32,883 bases of DNA from CAZCJA01 sp964499015. Its GTDB lineage: Bacteria; Elusimicrobiota; Elusimicrobia; F11. Where the stretch lies: NCBI GenBank assembly GCA_964499015.1, contig CAZCJA010000020.1, forward strand, positions 1 to 32,883, in the 5' to 3' direction. Within the stretch, counting starts at the first letter, position 1, and each line of letters starts with the position of its first letter. The notes under the pieces are model-generated. The model had not been told where the DNA came from. It searched no databases and worked only from the letters and a program-made list of their open reading frames with translations. The position numbers were made by a program, and so were the translations under genes. Positions 16,743 to 24,890 of this stretch are shown here, one piece after another.

Positions 16743-16751
16743 ATCTTAGCA
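16743..16751 (-). promoter_or_regulatory. Extended -10 promoter element of tRNA-Asn
   Basis: The minus strand reads TGCTAAGAT, a TGn-extended -10 hexamer, with a weak TTCGTT (16766-16771) 17 bp upstream. Transcription would start near 16736, about 38 nt before the tRNA 5' end. Confidence 0.4.
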
Positions 16752-16779
16752 CAAAGAACTTCTCAAACGAAAAGGGGTT

Positions 16780-17484
16780 CTATCCCGCGTAAAAATTCGT
16801 CTCCAATTTTCCCGGAGCGATGTAATCCAAAAATTGCTTATCGTATTTGCCGATCTTTTCCAAAAGCAAGAAACAGCCCCACGCCATTCCGGGAAAAAGT
16901 GCGGCTAACGGTTTCGCTATAAACGGGGGGAACGGATAAAAATTGCTGCCGCCCCACGCTTTTAAGCGATACACGCCGGGCGCGGCGTCATTAACGAAAC
17001 GCATGAGCCCTTGCCGAGTGTAGCCGCGCACGTGGGCTGAATTTACCTGAATCGCGGTCGGTTGCCGGCCTATACCAAGCAAAATGCGGTTGTGCAGGGA
17101 GGCCAAATTCGGCACGCCGACAATGAAATGACCGCCCACCTTAAGAGACCGCGACACTTCGTGAAAAATCCAGAAGACTTCTTTGACGTGCTCCAAAACC
17201 TGATTTGCCATGAGCACGTCCATGGATTCATTGGCAAACGGGAACTTGTCGTGTTCGATATTGATTGAATGCACCGTATAACCCATGGTGCGCAGGTTGT
17301 CCGCATAGGGCTTGTGCACTTCGATCGCGTGCAGATGTGCGGACGGGTTTACTTCGCCGGCAATTTTTAAATCAACGCCGGTGCCGGCGCCGAGGTCGGC
17401 GGCGGTTTTGTAGCCACCGATGGAAGCGAGAAATTTCCGTATAACGGGACGGCCGTAATTTAGTGAGCGATCGATCACGAACAT
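16780..17484 (-). CDS. Class I SAM-dependent methyltransferase
   Basis: The 234-residue protein has the class I methyltransferase fold. The glycine-rich SAM motif ADLGAGTGVD (29-38) is present, an acidic strand end follows (HAIEVHKPY), and post-motif II/III reads DVLMANQVLEHVKE and GGHFIVGVPN. This resembles the Methyltransf_11 group that acts on small molecules, lipids or quinones. The C-terminal 80 residues contain a Pro-rich hydrophobic stretch (FYPFPPFIAKPLAALFPGMAW) that might contact a membrane or a lipid substrate. The substrate is not identifiable. AAGGA about 4 nt before the ATG acts as the ribosome site. It lies alone upstream of tRNA-Asn and is divergent from the redoxin gene (76 bp between starts). 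Confidence 0.85.
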   Translation of the reverse strand: MFVIDRSLNYGRPVIRKFLASIGGYKTAADLGAGTGVDLKIAGEVNPSAHLHAIEVHKPYADNLRTMGYTVHSINIEHDKFPFANESMDVLMANQVLEHVKEVFWIFHEVSRSLKVGGHFIVGVPNLASLHNRILLGIGRQPTAIQVNSAHVRGYTRQGLMRFVNDAAPGVYRLKAWGGSNFYPFPPFIAKPLAALFPGMAWGCFLLLEKIGKYDKQFLDYIAPGKLETNFYAG

Positions 17485-17560
17485 TTTTCCTTAAGGGCCG
17501 TAACATTAGCATTCCCAAAAGTTAAAATCCGTTTCGAAAAACAAAATTAAGGAGTTCCAA

Positions 17561-18160
17561 ATGAAAAGCGCATTGGCTTCAATTCTCTTATTGGCGTCGG
17601 TCTCCGCGTTCGCGGCGGACCCGCAAATCGGCAAAGCGGCGCCGACCTTCACGCTGACGGACATCAATGGCAAGTCCGTTTCTCTAAACGATTACAAAGG
17701 CAAATATGTGGTCCTCGAATGGATCAACCACGGTTGTCCGTTCGTGAAAAAGCATTACGAAACCGGCAACATGCAAGCCCTCCAGAAAGAAGCGACCGAT
17801 AAAGGCGCCATCTGGCTTTCCATCGCGTCATCGGCCAAAGGCAAAGAAGGCCACATGACCGCCGCCGAATGGCAGAGAGAAGTCCAGGCGCAGAAATCAA
17901 GCCAAACGGCCGTTCTGCTTGATGAAAAAGGAAAAGTCGGGAGATCTTACGGCGCCAAAACAACGCCCCACATGTATGTGATCAATCCAGAAGGCCTCTT
18001 GATTTATATGGGCGCGATCGACGACAAGGCGAGCTACGACAAAGCGGACGTTGCGGGCGCGAAGAATTATGTGCGCGCGGCATTGGACGAAGCGATGGCG
18101 GGAAAACCCGTATCAACCGCCAGCACCAAATCGTACGGCTGCTCGGTAAAATACAACTAA
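17561..18160 (+). CDS. Exported redoxin / AhpC-TSA-type thioredoxin-fold protein
   Basis: A signal peptide (MKSALASILLLASVSAFAA) precedes a redoxin domain with the N-terminal pattern IGKAAPTFTLTDINGKSVSL and an active-site segment NHGCPFVKKHY containing Cys59. Only one other Cys (Cys194, near the C-terminus) is present, and there is no CxxC, so it may work as a 1-Cys peroxidase or with an unusual resolving Cys. A TTPHMYV cis-Pro segment completes the fold. It should act in the periplasm against peroxides or on protein thiols. AAGGAG (17549-17554) is a strong ribosome site. It faces thiol peroxidase across a bidirectional terminator, so this locus holds two different thiol-redox genes. Confidence 0.85.
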   Translation: MKSALASILLLASVSAFAADPQIGKAAPTFTLTDINGKSVSLNDYKGKYVVLEWINHGCPFVKKHYETGNMQALQKEATDKGAIWLSIASSAKGKEGHMTAAEWQREVQAQKSSQTAVLLDEKGKVGRSYGAKTTPHMYVINPEGLLIYMGAIDDKASYDKADVAGAKNYVRAALDEAMAGKPVSTASTKSYGCSVKYN

Positions 18161-18183
18161 CTTAAATACTTATAAAAAATTAA

Positions 18184-18250
18184 CCCCGGCACATTTGGCT
18201 CCCAAGTTCTCGTTAAAACTTGGCTTCGCCAAACGTGCCGGGGTTTTTGT
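18184..18250. terminator. Bidirectional terminator between redoxin and thiol peroxidase genes
   Basis: Outer arms CCCCGGCACATTTGGC (18184-18199) and GCCAAACGTGCCGGGG (18228-18243) pair with a single mismatch. An inner hairpin (CCAAGTT 18202-18208 with AACTTGG 18217-18223) stacks inside. A T-run follows on the plus strand (18244-18248), and an A-rich tract on the other side (18173-18179) gives a T-run on the minus strand, so it can stop both convergent transcripts. Confidence 0.85.
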
Positions 18251-18266
18251 TTTGAAACGGTTTTTT

Positions 18267-18770
18267 TTAGTTTTTGGCGGCGGCGAGAGCCTTCGCGTAG
18301 TCCGGCTCTTGGGTGATTTCCGGAACTTGCTCCGTGTAAACCACTTTGCCTTTCTCATCGAGAACCACAACAGCGCGCGAGAACAAGCCGGCGAGCGGGC
18401 CTTCGGTGATCGTTACGCCGTACGCTTTGCTGAATGAATCGTCGCGCAGAGCGGAAGCGGGCACAACGTTCTTCAAGCCTTCCGCGGCGCAAAAACGATT
18501 GAGCGCGAACGGCAGATCTTTCGAAACGGAAACGACCACGGTGTTTGAAAGAGAGGTCGCCTCGGTGTTGAATTTGCGCTCGGAGGCGGCGCAAACGCCG
18601 GTGTCGATGCTGGGGAAGATATTAAGAATGACTTTTTTGCCCGCCAAATCTTTTAAAGAAAGATTAGAAAGGTCCGTTTTCGTCACGGAGAAGTCCGGAG
18701 CCTGCTGTCCAACGGCCGGTAATTGACCAGCGGTGTTGACAGGGTTTCCTTTGAACGATACTTTTGCCAT
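18267..18770 (-). CDS. tpx: Thiol peroxidase (atypical 2-Cys peroxiredoxin, Tpx)
   Basis: The 167-residue protein matches Tpx in length and layout. The peroxidatic Cys60 lies in PSIDTGVC and the resolving Cys94 in FCAAEGL, very close to the positions known in E. coli Tpx. The family reduces hydrogen and alkyl peroxides in the cytoplasm or periplasm using thioredoxin; no signal peptide is visible here, suggesting a cytoplasmic enzyme. GGAGG on the minus strand (18775-18779) lies 4 nt before the ATG. Its start is only 21 bp from the start of the divergent phosphatase gene, leaving no room for separate promoters between them. Confidence 0.95.
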   Translation of the reverse strand: MAKVSFKGNPVNTAGQLPAVGQQAPDFSVTKTDLSNLSLKDLAGKKVILNIFPSIDTGVCAASERKFNTEATSLSNTVVVSVSKDLPFALNRFCAAEGLKNVVPASALRDDSFSKAYGVTITEGPLAGLFSRAVVVLDEKGKVVYTEQVPEITQEPDYAKALAAAKN

Positions 18771-18774
18771 ACAA

Positions 18775-18785
18775 CCTCCAAGGAG
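18775..18785. promoter_or_regulatory. Back-to-back ribosome binding sites of tpx and the phosphatase gene
   Basis: CCTCC (18775-18779), read on the minus strand as GGAGG, serves tpx. AAGGAG (18780-18785) serves ATG 18792 on the plus strand, 6 nt away. The two sites abut as an imperfect palindrome, and they decide both start codons. Confidence 0.75.
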
Positions 18786-18791
18786 TTATTA

Positions 18792-20093
18792 ATGTCGGAA
18801 GGCGCTGATCATACTTATTCACACCGTTTGCGCCAACTGGCACTGGCGATGCTCGTGTTGCTTGCATCACCCTGTGTTTTCGCCGCCGTGCCGCGCGTGG
18901 TGCTTTTCATTGTTGTTGATCAATTTCTACCGCAGTACTTAGATGCATCTTATTCCTATACGGGCGGGCTGAAACGTTTGCGTGAAGAATCTGCCTGGTT
19001 CACAAACACGCATTATCAGCAAGTTCCCACCGAGACCGCTCCGGGCCATGCCACGCTGATCTCCGGATTTCCGCCGGCCGTGACCGGCGTTGTCGGTAAC
19101 GACTGGTATGACAAACTCACCCAAAAAGACGTCTCAAGCACGCGGCCGGGCGTCATGCTGGCCGCGACGCTCGGTGATCGCCTAAAAGATAAGGACCCGC
19201 GCTCAAAGGTCATTGCCATAACCGGCAAAGAACGTTCAACTATGATGCTGGCCGGACACAATCCCGATTTCGCCGATTATTTTTTCCTCAGAGCCGATCA
19301 AACCATCGCGGTAAACGCGCAAAAGAAGATTATTGAGCATAGTCTTGGACAAGACGACGCCACGGATTTGGTCGCATTAAGTTTTCCGGCCACCGATCGT
19401 ATCGGTCACGATAAAGGCCCCGATTCGCCGGAAATGCGGGAAAATCTTATTGAGTTGGACAAAACGATCGGCGATTTTCTTTCGTTTTGTGACCGCACAT
19501 TTGGCCGCGAAAACTATATCGCCATTTTATCGTCCGATCACGGCGTGCTGCCGATGCCGGAAAGCGACGCCGGGCGCCGCATGCGCGCGCGGCGCATTAA
19601 AAAAGATGAACTTCAGAACGCAATCGAAGCCGCTCTAAAAACCGCTTTTCCAAAGCAGGATGGCGTTCTCGAACGCATGAACTTACCCGACCTTTATTTG
19701 GACACATCAAAGATCACGTCCTTGGAAGCGGCGCGCGCCGCGATAAAATCAGTTCCGGAAGTGGCGGAAGCCTACGCGCCGCCTTTTGCGATGAAAGATC
19801 CATACGTTGACATGTACAAACGCAGCTATTTCCCAGGACGATCGGGGGACATTGTCATTCGCCTGCATGAAAAAACCCTGACCTTAACGCCGCGGCAAGG
19901 AACCAATCACGGCAGCCCGTATGGATACGACACGCATGTGCCGCTGCTTTTGTGGGGCGCGCCGTTTAAGCCCGGCCAATACGCGCGCGACACAGCGGTG
20001 ACCGATTTAATACCCACCATTCTGTCGCTATTACAGCTTCCGCTCGATCCGCGCTTCGAGGGAAAACCATTGATTGAAGCTATCCGAAAATGA
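18792..20093 (+). CDS. PafA-like alkaline phosphatase superfamily protein, exported
   Basis: The 433-residue protein has a signal peptide (hydrophobic LALAMLVLLASPCVFAA) and the metal-binding and catalytic pattern of the phosphodiesterase/phosphatase branch. Asp43 is in FIVVDQF, the likely Thr82 nucleophile in TETAPGHATL, Asp202 and His206 in DRIGH, Asp249-His250 in SDHG, and a final His in GYDTHVPLLLWG. A Thr rather than Ser nucleophile is typical of PafA, a periplasmic phosphate-insensitive enzyme of broad monoesterase activity. I start at ATG 18792 because of AAGGAG; an upstream in-frame codon at 18723 lies inside tpx and would spoil the signal peptide. No Pho box was seen near it. It may supply phosphate to the Pst system encoded downstream, which is inference. 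Confidence 0.88.
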   Translation: MSEGADHTYSHRLRQLALAMLVLLASPCVFAAVPRVVLFIVVDQFLPQYLDASYSYTGGLKRLREESAWFTNTHYQQVPTETAPGHATLISGFPPAVTGVVGNDWYDKLTQKDVSSTRPGVMLAATLGDRLKDKDPRSKVIAITGKERSTMMLAGHNPDFADYFFLRADQTIAVNAQKKIIEHSLGQDDATDLVALSFPATDRIGHDKGPDSPEMRENLIELDKTIGDFLSFCDRTFGRENYIAILSSDHGVLPMPESDAGRRMRARRIKKDELQNAIEAALKTAFPKQDGVLERMNLPDLYLDTSKITSLEAARAAIKSVPEVAEAYAPPFAMKDPYVDMYKRSYFPGRSGDIVIRLHEKTLTLTPRQGTNHGSPYGYDTHVPLLLWGAPFKPGQYARDTAVTDLIPTILSLLQLPLDPRFEGKPLIEAIRK

Positions 20094-20109
20094 TAGGTTC
20101 CGCGCTCTC

Positions 20110-21999
20110 ATGTTGAAGACAAAACTTCCTTTCGCCGGTTTGCCCGCAGAAGTTCGAGACGTTCTCGAATCCTGCCCGAGCTATATCGTGCCCAAATCGG
20201 GCCCGGAACTCATTGATTTGGCGTGCGGCGGCCAAGGCAGCGATTATTTTGAAGTGGCCTATGATGTACCCGGGAAAGGCCGCATTGTTGAAGCCACGGT
20301 CTCGCGCGTCAAAAACGGTATCGTCGCCAATTACCCGGACCCGAACATGCGCCGCCGCGATCCGGACGCGGTTCTGATCGCCGACAACCTGCCGACCGAC
20401 AAAAAACAATTTAAAGAACGCTTCGGCACTGATTTCGCAAACGTTCGCAAAGAGACCTTTGAATGGCTTAAGACGCAGGAACTTCTTGTCGTACCGTTCA
20501 TTGCGGGCAAATACAAAATGGGCGTGCAGGCGCTGGTCGTCGCACCGGCCAACACCGGCTTCTTCGCCTTTGGACTTTCGCATCTGCAGGGTTCCATTGC
20601 ACTGGAAGATCTCGATGACAATTTTTCACCCAAAGCCGTAATTTACGTTGTTCCGCCGTTCCGCCACAGCCATTTCAAGGGCAAACAAGTTGTCGTTCAT
20701 AACCGCCGCTCCGACGTGCATGAACTCTTCGCCTACAATTTGTATCCCGGCCCGAGCGCTAAAAAAGGCGTTTATGGGGTGCTCATTAACCTGGGCGAGA
20801 AAGAAGGCTGGATCACCGCGCATTGCGCCACAGTCAAAGTGACGACGCCGTACGACAATTCCACTGTCATCATGCATGAAGGCGCTTCTGGTGGCGGAAA
20901 AAGCGAAATGCTCGAGCAGATTCATCGCGAACCGGACGGCCAGCTTCTTCTAGGCAAACATGTCCAAACCGGCGAAAAACTTTTACTGCAGCTGCCGCGC
21001 ACATGTGCGCTGCGCCCTGTAACCGACGATATGGCGCTTTGCCACCCGTCGCTCGAAGGCGAAGAGGGAAAACTGAAGCTGATCGACGCTGAAGACGGCT
21101 GGTTCGTGCGCACCAATCACATTGGCGCATACGGCATAGATCCGCATCTGGAAAAATTAACCGCAAGACCGCCCGAGCCCCTGCTCTTTTTGAACATTGA
21201 CGCCGTTCCCGGCGGTCGCGCGATGATTTGGGACCACATCATGGACGCGCCGGGCAAACCGTGCCCGAACCCGCGCGTCGTCATTCCGCGCCGCATCGTG
21301 CCGAACATTATCAACGAACCCGTTTCCGTCGATATTCGCAGCATGGGCATTCGCACGCCGCCCTGCACCAAAGAAAACCCGTCCTACGGCATTATCGGCA
21401 TGCTGCACTTGCTTCCGCCGTCGCTGGCCTGGTTGTGGCGTCTCGTCGCTCCGCGCGGACATGCCAACCCGAGCATCACGCACACCGAAGGCATGAGCAC
21501 CGAAGGCGTCGGCTCGTATTGGCCGTTTGCCACCGGCCGCCGCGTCGACCAGGCGAATCTTTTGCTGAAACAAATCATTGATACGCCGAATGTCCGCTAT
21601 ATTTTGACCCCGAACCAAAACATCGGAGCATGGGAAACCAGCTTCATGCCGCAATGGATTGCCCGCGAATACTTGGCGCGCCGCGGCAGCGCTAAATTCT
21701 CACGTTCTCAAGTCTCTCCGGCGCGCTGTTCAGTGCTGGGTTACGCCTTGAATACCATGCAAGTGGAAGGCAGCCAGATTCCGCTGGGCTTCCTGCAGGT
21801 GGAAAATCAGGTTGAGGTGGGAGAAGAGGGGTACGACAAAGGCGCCCTTATTTTGACCGATTTCTTCAAGAAAACACTCGAGGACTTTATGGTTCCGGAC
21901 TTAAACCCTCTTGGCAAGAAAATCATTGAGTGCTGCATCAACAACGGCTCCGTTTCCGATTACGAGAAGCTTCTTAGCAACGATTTTGCGCTGTTCTAA
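20110..21999 (+). CDS. DUF4914-family protein with PEPCK-like P-loop
   Basis: The 629-residue protein matches what I recall of DUF4914: an ELIDLACGG segment, FEVAYDVPGKGRIVEATVSR and NMRRRDPD near the start. A kinase-type P-loop EGASGGGKSEM is at residues 257-267, like that of ATP-dependent phosphoenolpyruvate carboxykinases. Later segments such as FLNIDAVPGGRAMIWDH and SYWPFATGRR also resemble that fold. No enzymatic activity is established for the family to my knowledge; nucleotide binding is the safest statement. It looks soluble and cytoplasmic. Start choice is uncertain: ATG 20110 avoids overlap with the phosphatase gene, while an in-frame TTG at 20074 overlaps it by 20 nt. It follows the phosphatase by 16 bp and is probably co-transcribed with it. 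Confidence 0.8.
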   Translation: MLKTKLPFAGLPAEVRDVLESCPSYIVPKSGPELIDLACGGQGSDYFEVAYDVPGKGRIVEATVSRVKNGIVANYPDPNMRRRDPDAVLIADNLPTDKKQFKERFGTDFANVRKETFEWLKTQELLVVPFIAGKYKMGVQALVVAPANTGFFAFGLSHLQGSIALEDLDDNFSPKAVIYVVPPFRHSHFKGKQVVVHNRRSDVHELFAYNLYPGPSAKKGVYGVLINLGEKEGWITAHCATVKVTTPYDNSTVIMHEGASGGGKSEMLEQIHREPDGQLLLGKHVQTGEKLLLQLPRTCALRPVTDDMALCHPSLEGEEGKLKLIDAEDGWFVRTNHIGAYGIDPHLEKLTARPPEPLLFLNIDAVPGGRAMIWDHIMDAPGKPCPNPRVVIPRRIVPNIINEPVSVDIRSMGIRTPPCTKENPSYGIIGMLHLLPPSLAWLWRLVAPRGHANPSITHTEGMSTEGVGSYWPFATGRRVDQANLLLKQIIDTPNVRYILTPNQNIGAWETSFMPQWIAREYLARRGSAKFSRSQVSPARCSVLGYALNTMQVEGSQIPLGFLQVENQVEVGEEGYDKGALILTDFFKKTLEDFMVPDLNPLGKKIIECCINNGSVSDYEKLLSNDFALF

Positions 22000-22054
22000 A
22001 ACAAGATCGCCTCGTAAATACGCATCGAAAATTCACGCCAGACCTTAAGCGAAT

Positions 22055-22082
22055 CTTAATCCGGGCTTAAGGCCCGATTAAG
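22055..22082 (+). promoter_or_regulatory. Hairpin in the gap before the SRPBCC gene
   Basis: CTTAAT and CGGGC (22055-22066, one bulged C) pair with GCCCG and ATTAAG (22072-22082) around a 5-nt TTAAG loop, giving 11 bp. No T-run follows, so it may be an operator or 5' UTR structure rather than a terminator. The rest of the 117-bp gap shows only a second CTTAAG word upstream (22044-22049). Confidence 0.4.
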
Positions 22083-22116
22083 ACCATAACGGACACACTC
22101 TAAGCAGGAGGACCTT

Positions 22117-22581
22117 ATGATTAAAAGCAAGGTAACATTCCTCATTAATCAACCGCTTGAACGTGTGTTCCAATACACGACCAATCCAGAGCATTATTCG
22201 CTGTGGATGCCGGGCCTGATATCGATAAGCGACTTAAGCCATAAACAATTAATCAACGGCTCGACATTCAAACTTCGCCACCACGAAAGCGGAAAAATGG
22301 AAGATCTGGACACGCGTGTGATGACGCATGAAACAAACGCGCGCTGGTCGATTCTGGCCACCGGTAAAAAGCTCTGGTTCCGCCGTGCGATGGAATTTCG
22401 CGCCCGCAACGGGGGCACGGAAGTCACCTACACGGAAGAGCGCACCGACCTGGCGGGAGGACTCAGCTTCATGTTCTTCCTGATGAACAACAAACACCAG
22501 GTGCTGAGTGAAGAAGGCTGCGAGAACTTAAAGAAGCTGCTGGAAAACACCGCGCCGGTCGCGGCTACTCCTGCTTCTTAA
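22117..22581 (+). CDS. SRPBCC (START-like) superfamily protein
   Basis: The 154-residue protein begins with the typical polyketide-cyclase/START pattern: a first strand, then QPLERVFQYTTNPEHYSLWMPG. It continues with alternating strands (GSTFKLRH, WSILATGKKLWFRRAMEFRA, GGTEVTYTEERTD) and ends with a long C-terminal helix (EEGCENLKKLLEN). The helix-grip fold holds a hydrophobic ligand; no catalytic residues can be assigned, so the ligand and role are unknown. AGGAGG (22106-22111) lies 5 nt before the ATG, the strongest ribosome site in the window. Its last 17 nt overlap the end of the convergent PBP gene. Confidence 0.85.
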   Translation: MIKSKVTFLINQPLERVFQYTTNPEHYSLWMPGLISISDLSHKQLINGSTFKLRHHESGKMEDLDTRVMTHETNARWSILATGKKLWFRRAMEFRARNGGTEVTYTEERTDLAGGLSFMFFLMNNKHQVLSEEGCENLKKLLENTAPVAATPAS

Positions 22582-24829
22582 AAAGTTTATTGAACCAGCC
22601 TTTCAGGCCGCCCACGTGAAGCGGGCAATGCTCAGTCGGTTCTGAGCCTTTCATAAATATTTCCACGACCGTTTCCGGGCATCCGGAGCGCGCCAGCGCC
22701 CCCGACGAAGGATCGATCTTCAGCCGCACCATGCCGTCCGAATCCGGGAACGCCTTTCCTTCCATTCCACCGTTATAATCGATCATAAAACGCGCCCAAA
22801 TCGGCAGAGCGTTCTTCGCGCCAGCCAAATTGACCGCTTTCGATTCATCATCGCCCACCCACGTGCCGACGAGCAGATCCGGCGTGTAGCCGACGTACCA
22901 GGCGTCTTTGCCGCCGTTGGTGGTACCGGTTTTGCCCGCGCTGGGCGCGGTCCATCCGTGGAATGACAAACTTTTCGCCGTCCCGGCCGACACCGTCGTT
23001 TCCAAAAGAGACGTCATCAGCGCCGCGAGCGCCGGAGATATCGCCGGCTCAATGACCGGGGCGTCGCTTTCCAGGAGGTTTTTTTCCGCGTCAAAGATGC
23101 CGGTGACAAGCCGCGGCTTGATGCGGAAACCGCCGTTGGCGAACGGCGCGTAAGCGCACGTCAACTCCATAAGCGTCAGTTCCGAGGTGCCGAGCGCGAG
23201 CGATAGATTGCGCGTCAACGGCCGCTCAATGCCCATGCGTTCGGCGAATTCAACGACCTTGTCGATCCCAAGCTTGCTCAACAAGTCCAGCGACGCCGCA
23301 TTCTTCGATTCGGCCAGCGCTTGCCGTAAAAGAACCTTGCCCTGATAGATGCCGTCGAAATTGCGCGGCTGCCATTTCTTGCCGTCACGATCGCGGTATT
23401 CTTTCTTTTCATCGCTCAAAACCGTGGCCGGATTGAAGCCGTTCTCGAGCGCGGCTCCATAGACGAACGGTTTAAACGCGCTCCCAGGTTGGCGCAGCGC
23501 CTGCGTGACGCGGTTAAATTGACTGAATTGATAGTCGCGGCCGCCGGCCAGCGCCCGCACGTCGCCGCTGCGCGGGTCAATCACCACGATCGCCGCCTGA
23601 TGGCTTCCGCGCCGCACCGAGGCCTGCGCGTACTCCTGAGCAAGCGGGTCTAACGTCGTGTGAATATCAAGCCCGTAGCGGAACAGGACCTCTTCCGGAT
23701 ATTTTTCTTTAAGAACGCGCACCACTTCGTCGATGAAATACCGGACATCGCGGTCCGAGTCGTTTTGATCGCTGTCGCGCGTGCGCTGCGGCTTCAATGG
23801 CGTTGCGACCGCGCGCACATATTGAATGTGCGTGATGTAGTCCTCGTCCATCATGCGCTTCAACACAAAATCGCGGCGGGCCTTGGCCTGCGCGGCGTGC
23901 GTAAAGGGGTTGTAGCGCGAAGGGGAACGAATGAGCCCCGCGATAAACGCCGATTCGGGGAGCTCCAAATCAATCACGTTCTTATTGAAGTAATACTGCG
24001 CCGCGGCCTGAACGCCGGCGACGCTGATAACGCCGTCCTGTCCCAAGTAAATGTGGTTCAAATAAAGCGTGAGGATTTTTTCTTTGGTGAAGCGAAGATC
24101 CATGTAAACGGCAAGAAACCCTTCGGCGAGTTTTCGGCGGAACGTTTTTTTGGGCGTGAGAAAAAGGTTTTTCACCAGTTGCTGCGTGATGGTGCTGCCG
24201 CCCTGCATTTTTTCCAAATGACGAATGTTCGCCCATATGGCGCGGGCCACCGAACGCGGATCGACGCCCCAATGAGAAAAGAAACGGTTGTCTTCAACGG
24301 CCACGACCGCGTTAACGAGATCCGTGGGAATGTTTTCCCATTCGGCGGGCTCGCGCCGAATGCGCCGGTCGCCCGACAGCTCGGCGACCAACTCCGGCTC
24401 AAGAACCGCCGCGCCGACCGTCTGCCCGCCGGGCGTTTCCACGGCCCAGGCCCCGTCAAATTTACGTGCAAGGCGTATTAAGGTGGGCTCCTGAAACAGC
24501 GTCGGCGTCTCGGCCCCGCGCAAATAAACGTCCAGCTGGCCTTCGCCAAAACGGCGATAGTCGCCCGGTTCAAGTTCGGTTTTCTTATTCTCTTCGTAAT
24601 CGAGTCGCTTCAGCCGCTTCATCAGGTGGGATTCGGAGAAGCGGGCGCCGTCTTCAAAGACGAACGGGGCGCTGTGAATGGACGTGGAAAACCCTTCGCC
24701 AAGACCGCCCAAAACAAAGCGCGACAGCTTTTTCTCGGCTAAGATAATGAGCAGAAGGGCGAAGACCGCCAAAACGGCCAATCCGGCGGTGAGAACCCGC
24801 CGCACAACGCGCTGAGTGGACTTTTTCAA
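22565..24829 (-). CDS. Bifunctional penicillin-binding protein 1b-type (class A PBP)
   Basis: The 754-residue protein has an N-terminal membrane helix (about 12-31) and a UB2H-like domain (SESHLMKRLKRLDYEE to LDVYLRG, 65-104). The GT51 glycosyltransferase carries catalytic Glu179 in VEDNRFFSHWGVDP and GGSTITQQLVKNLFL (210-224). The transpeptidase has Ser450/Lys453 (SAFK), SKN (508-510) and KTGT (633-636). It polymerises and cross-links peptidoglycan in the periplasm; the UB2H module points to PBP1b rather than PBP1a, which in E. coli binds the lipoprotein LpoB. The start is TTG 24829, with no in-frame ATG nearby. The divergent Pho box lies only 10 bp upstream of this start, so PhoB binding could affect it. 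Confidence 0.92.
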   Translation of the reverse strand: MKKSTQRVVRRVLTAGLAVLAVFALLLIILAEKKLSRFVLGGLGEGFSTSIHSAPFVFEDGARFSESHLMKRLKRLDYEENKKTELEPGDYRRFGEGQLDVYLRGAETPTLFQEPTLIRLARKFDGAWAVETPGGQTVGAAVLEPELVAELSGDRRIRREPAEWENIPTDLVNAVVAVEDNRFFSHWGVDPRSVARAIWANIRHLEKMQGGSTITQQLVKNLFLTPKKTFRRKLAEGFLAVYMDLRFTKEKILTLYLNHIYLGQDGVISVAGVQAAAQYYFNKNVIDLELPESAFIAGLIRSPSRYNPFTHAAQAKARRDFVLKRMMDEDYITHIQYVRAVATPLKPQRTRDSDQNDSDRDVRYFIDEVVRVLKEKYPEEVLFRYGLDIHTTLDPLAQEYAQASVRRGSHQAAIVVIDPRSGDVRALAGGRDYQFSQFNRVTQALRQPGSAFKPFVYGAALENGFNPATVLSDEKKEYRDRDGKKWQPRNFDGIYQGKVLLRQALAESKNAASLDLLSKLGIDKVVEFAERMGIERPLTRNLSLALGTSELTLMELTCAYAPFANGGFRIKPRLVTGIFDAEKNLLESDAPVIEPAISPALAALMTSLLETTVSAGTAKSLSFHGWTAPSAGKTGTTNGGKDAWYVGYTPDLLVGTWVGDDESKAVNLAGAKNALPIWARFMIDYNGGMEGKAFPDSDGMVRLKIDPSSGALARSGCPETVVEIFMKGSEPTEHCPLHVGGLKGWFNKLFKKQE

Positions 24830-24839
24830 TTTGACATAC

Positions 24840-24857
24840 CTGTCATATGGCCGTCAC
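24840..24857 (+). promoter_or_regulatory. Pho box upstream of phoB
   Basis: CTGTCAT (24840-24846) and CCGTCAC (24851-24857) are 7-bp direct repeats separated by 4 bp, matching the enterobacterial PhoB site (CTGTCAT-N4-CTGTCAY) except for one base in the second repeat. A TAGAAT -10 hexamer (24868-24873) begins 10 bp after it, the spacing seen in activated Pho promoters. This strongly suggests phoB autoregulation. Confidence 0.8.
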
Positions 24858-24890
24858 ATGCTTTTAATAGAATCCGGGGCATAAAGATTT

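Noticed and set aside
23660..24481. 273-codon plus-strand frame opposite the PBP1b gene
   Set aside because: It is fully contained in a confidently identified gene on the other strand and has no recognisable motif.
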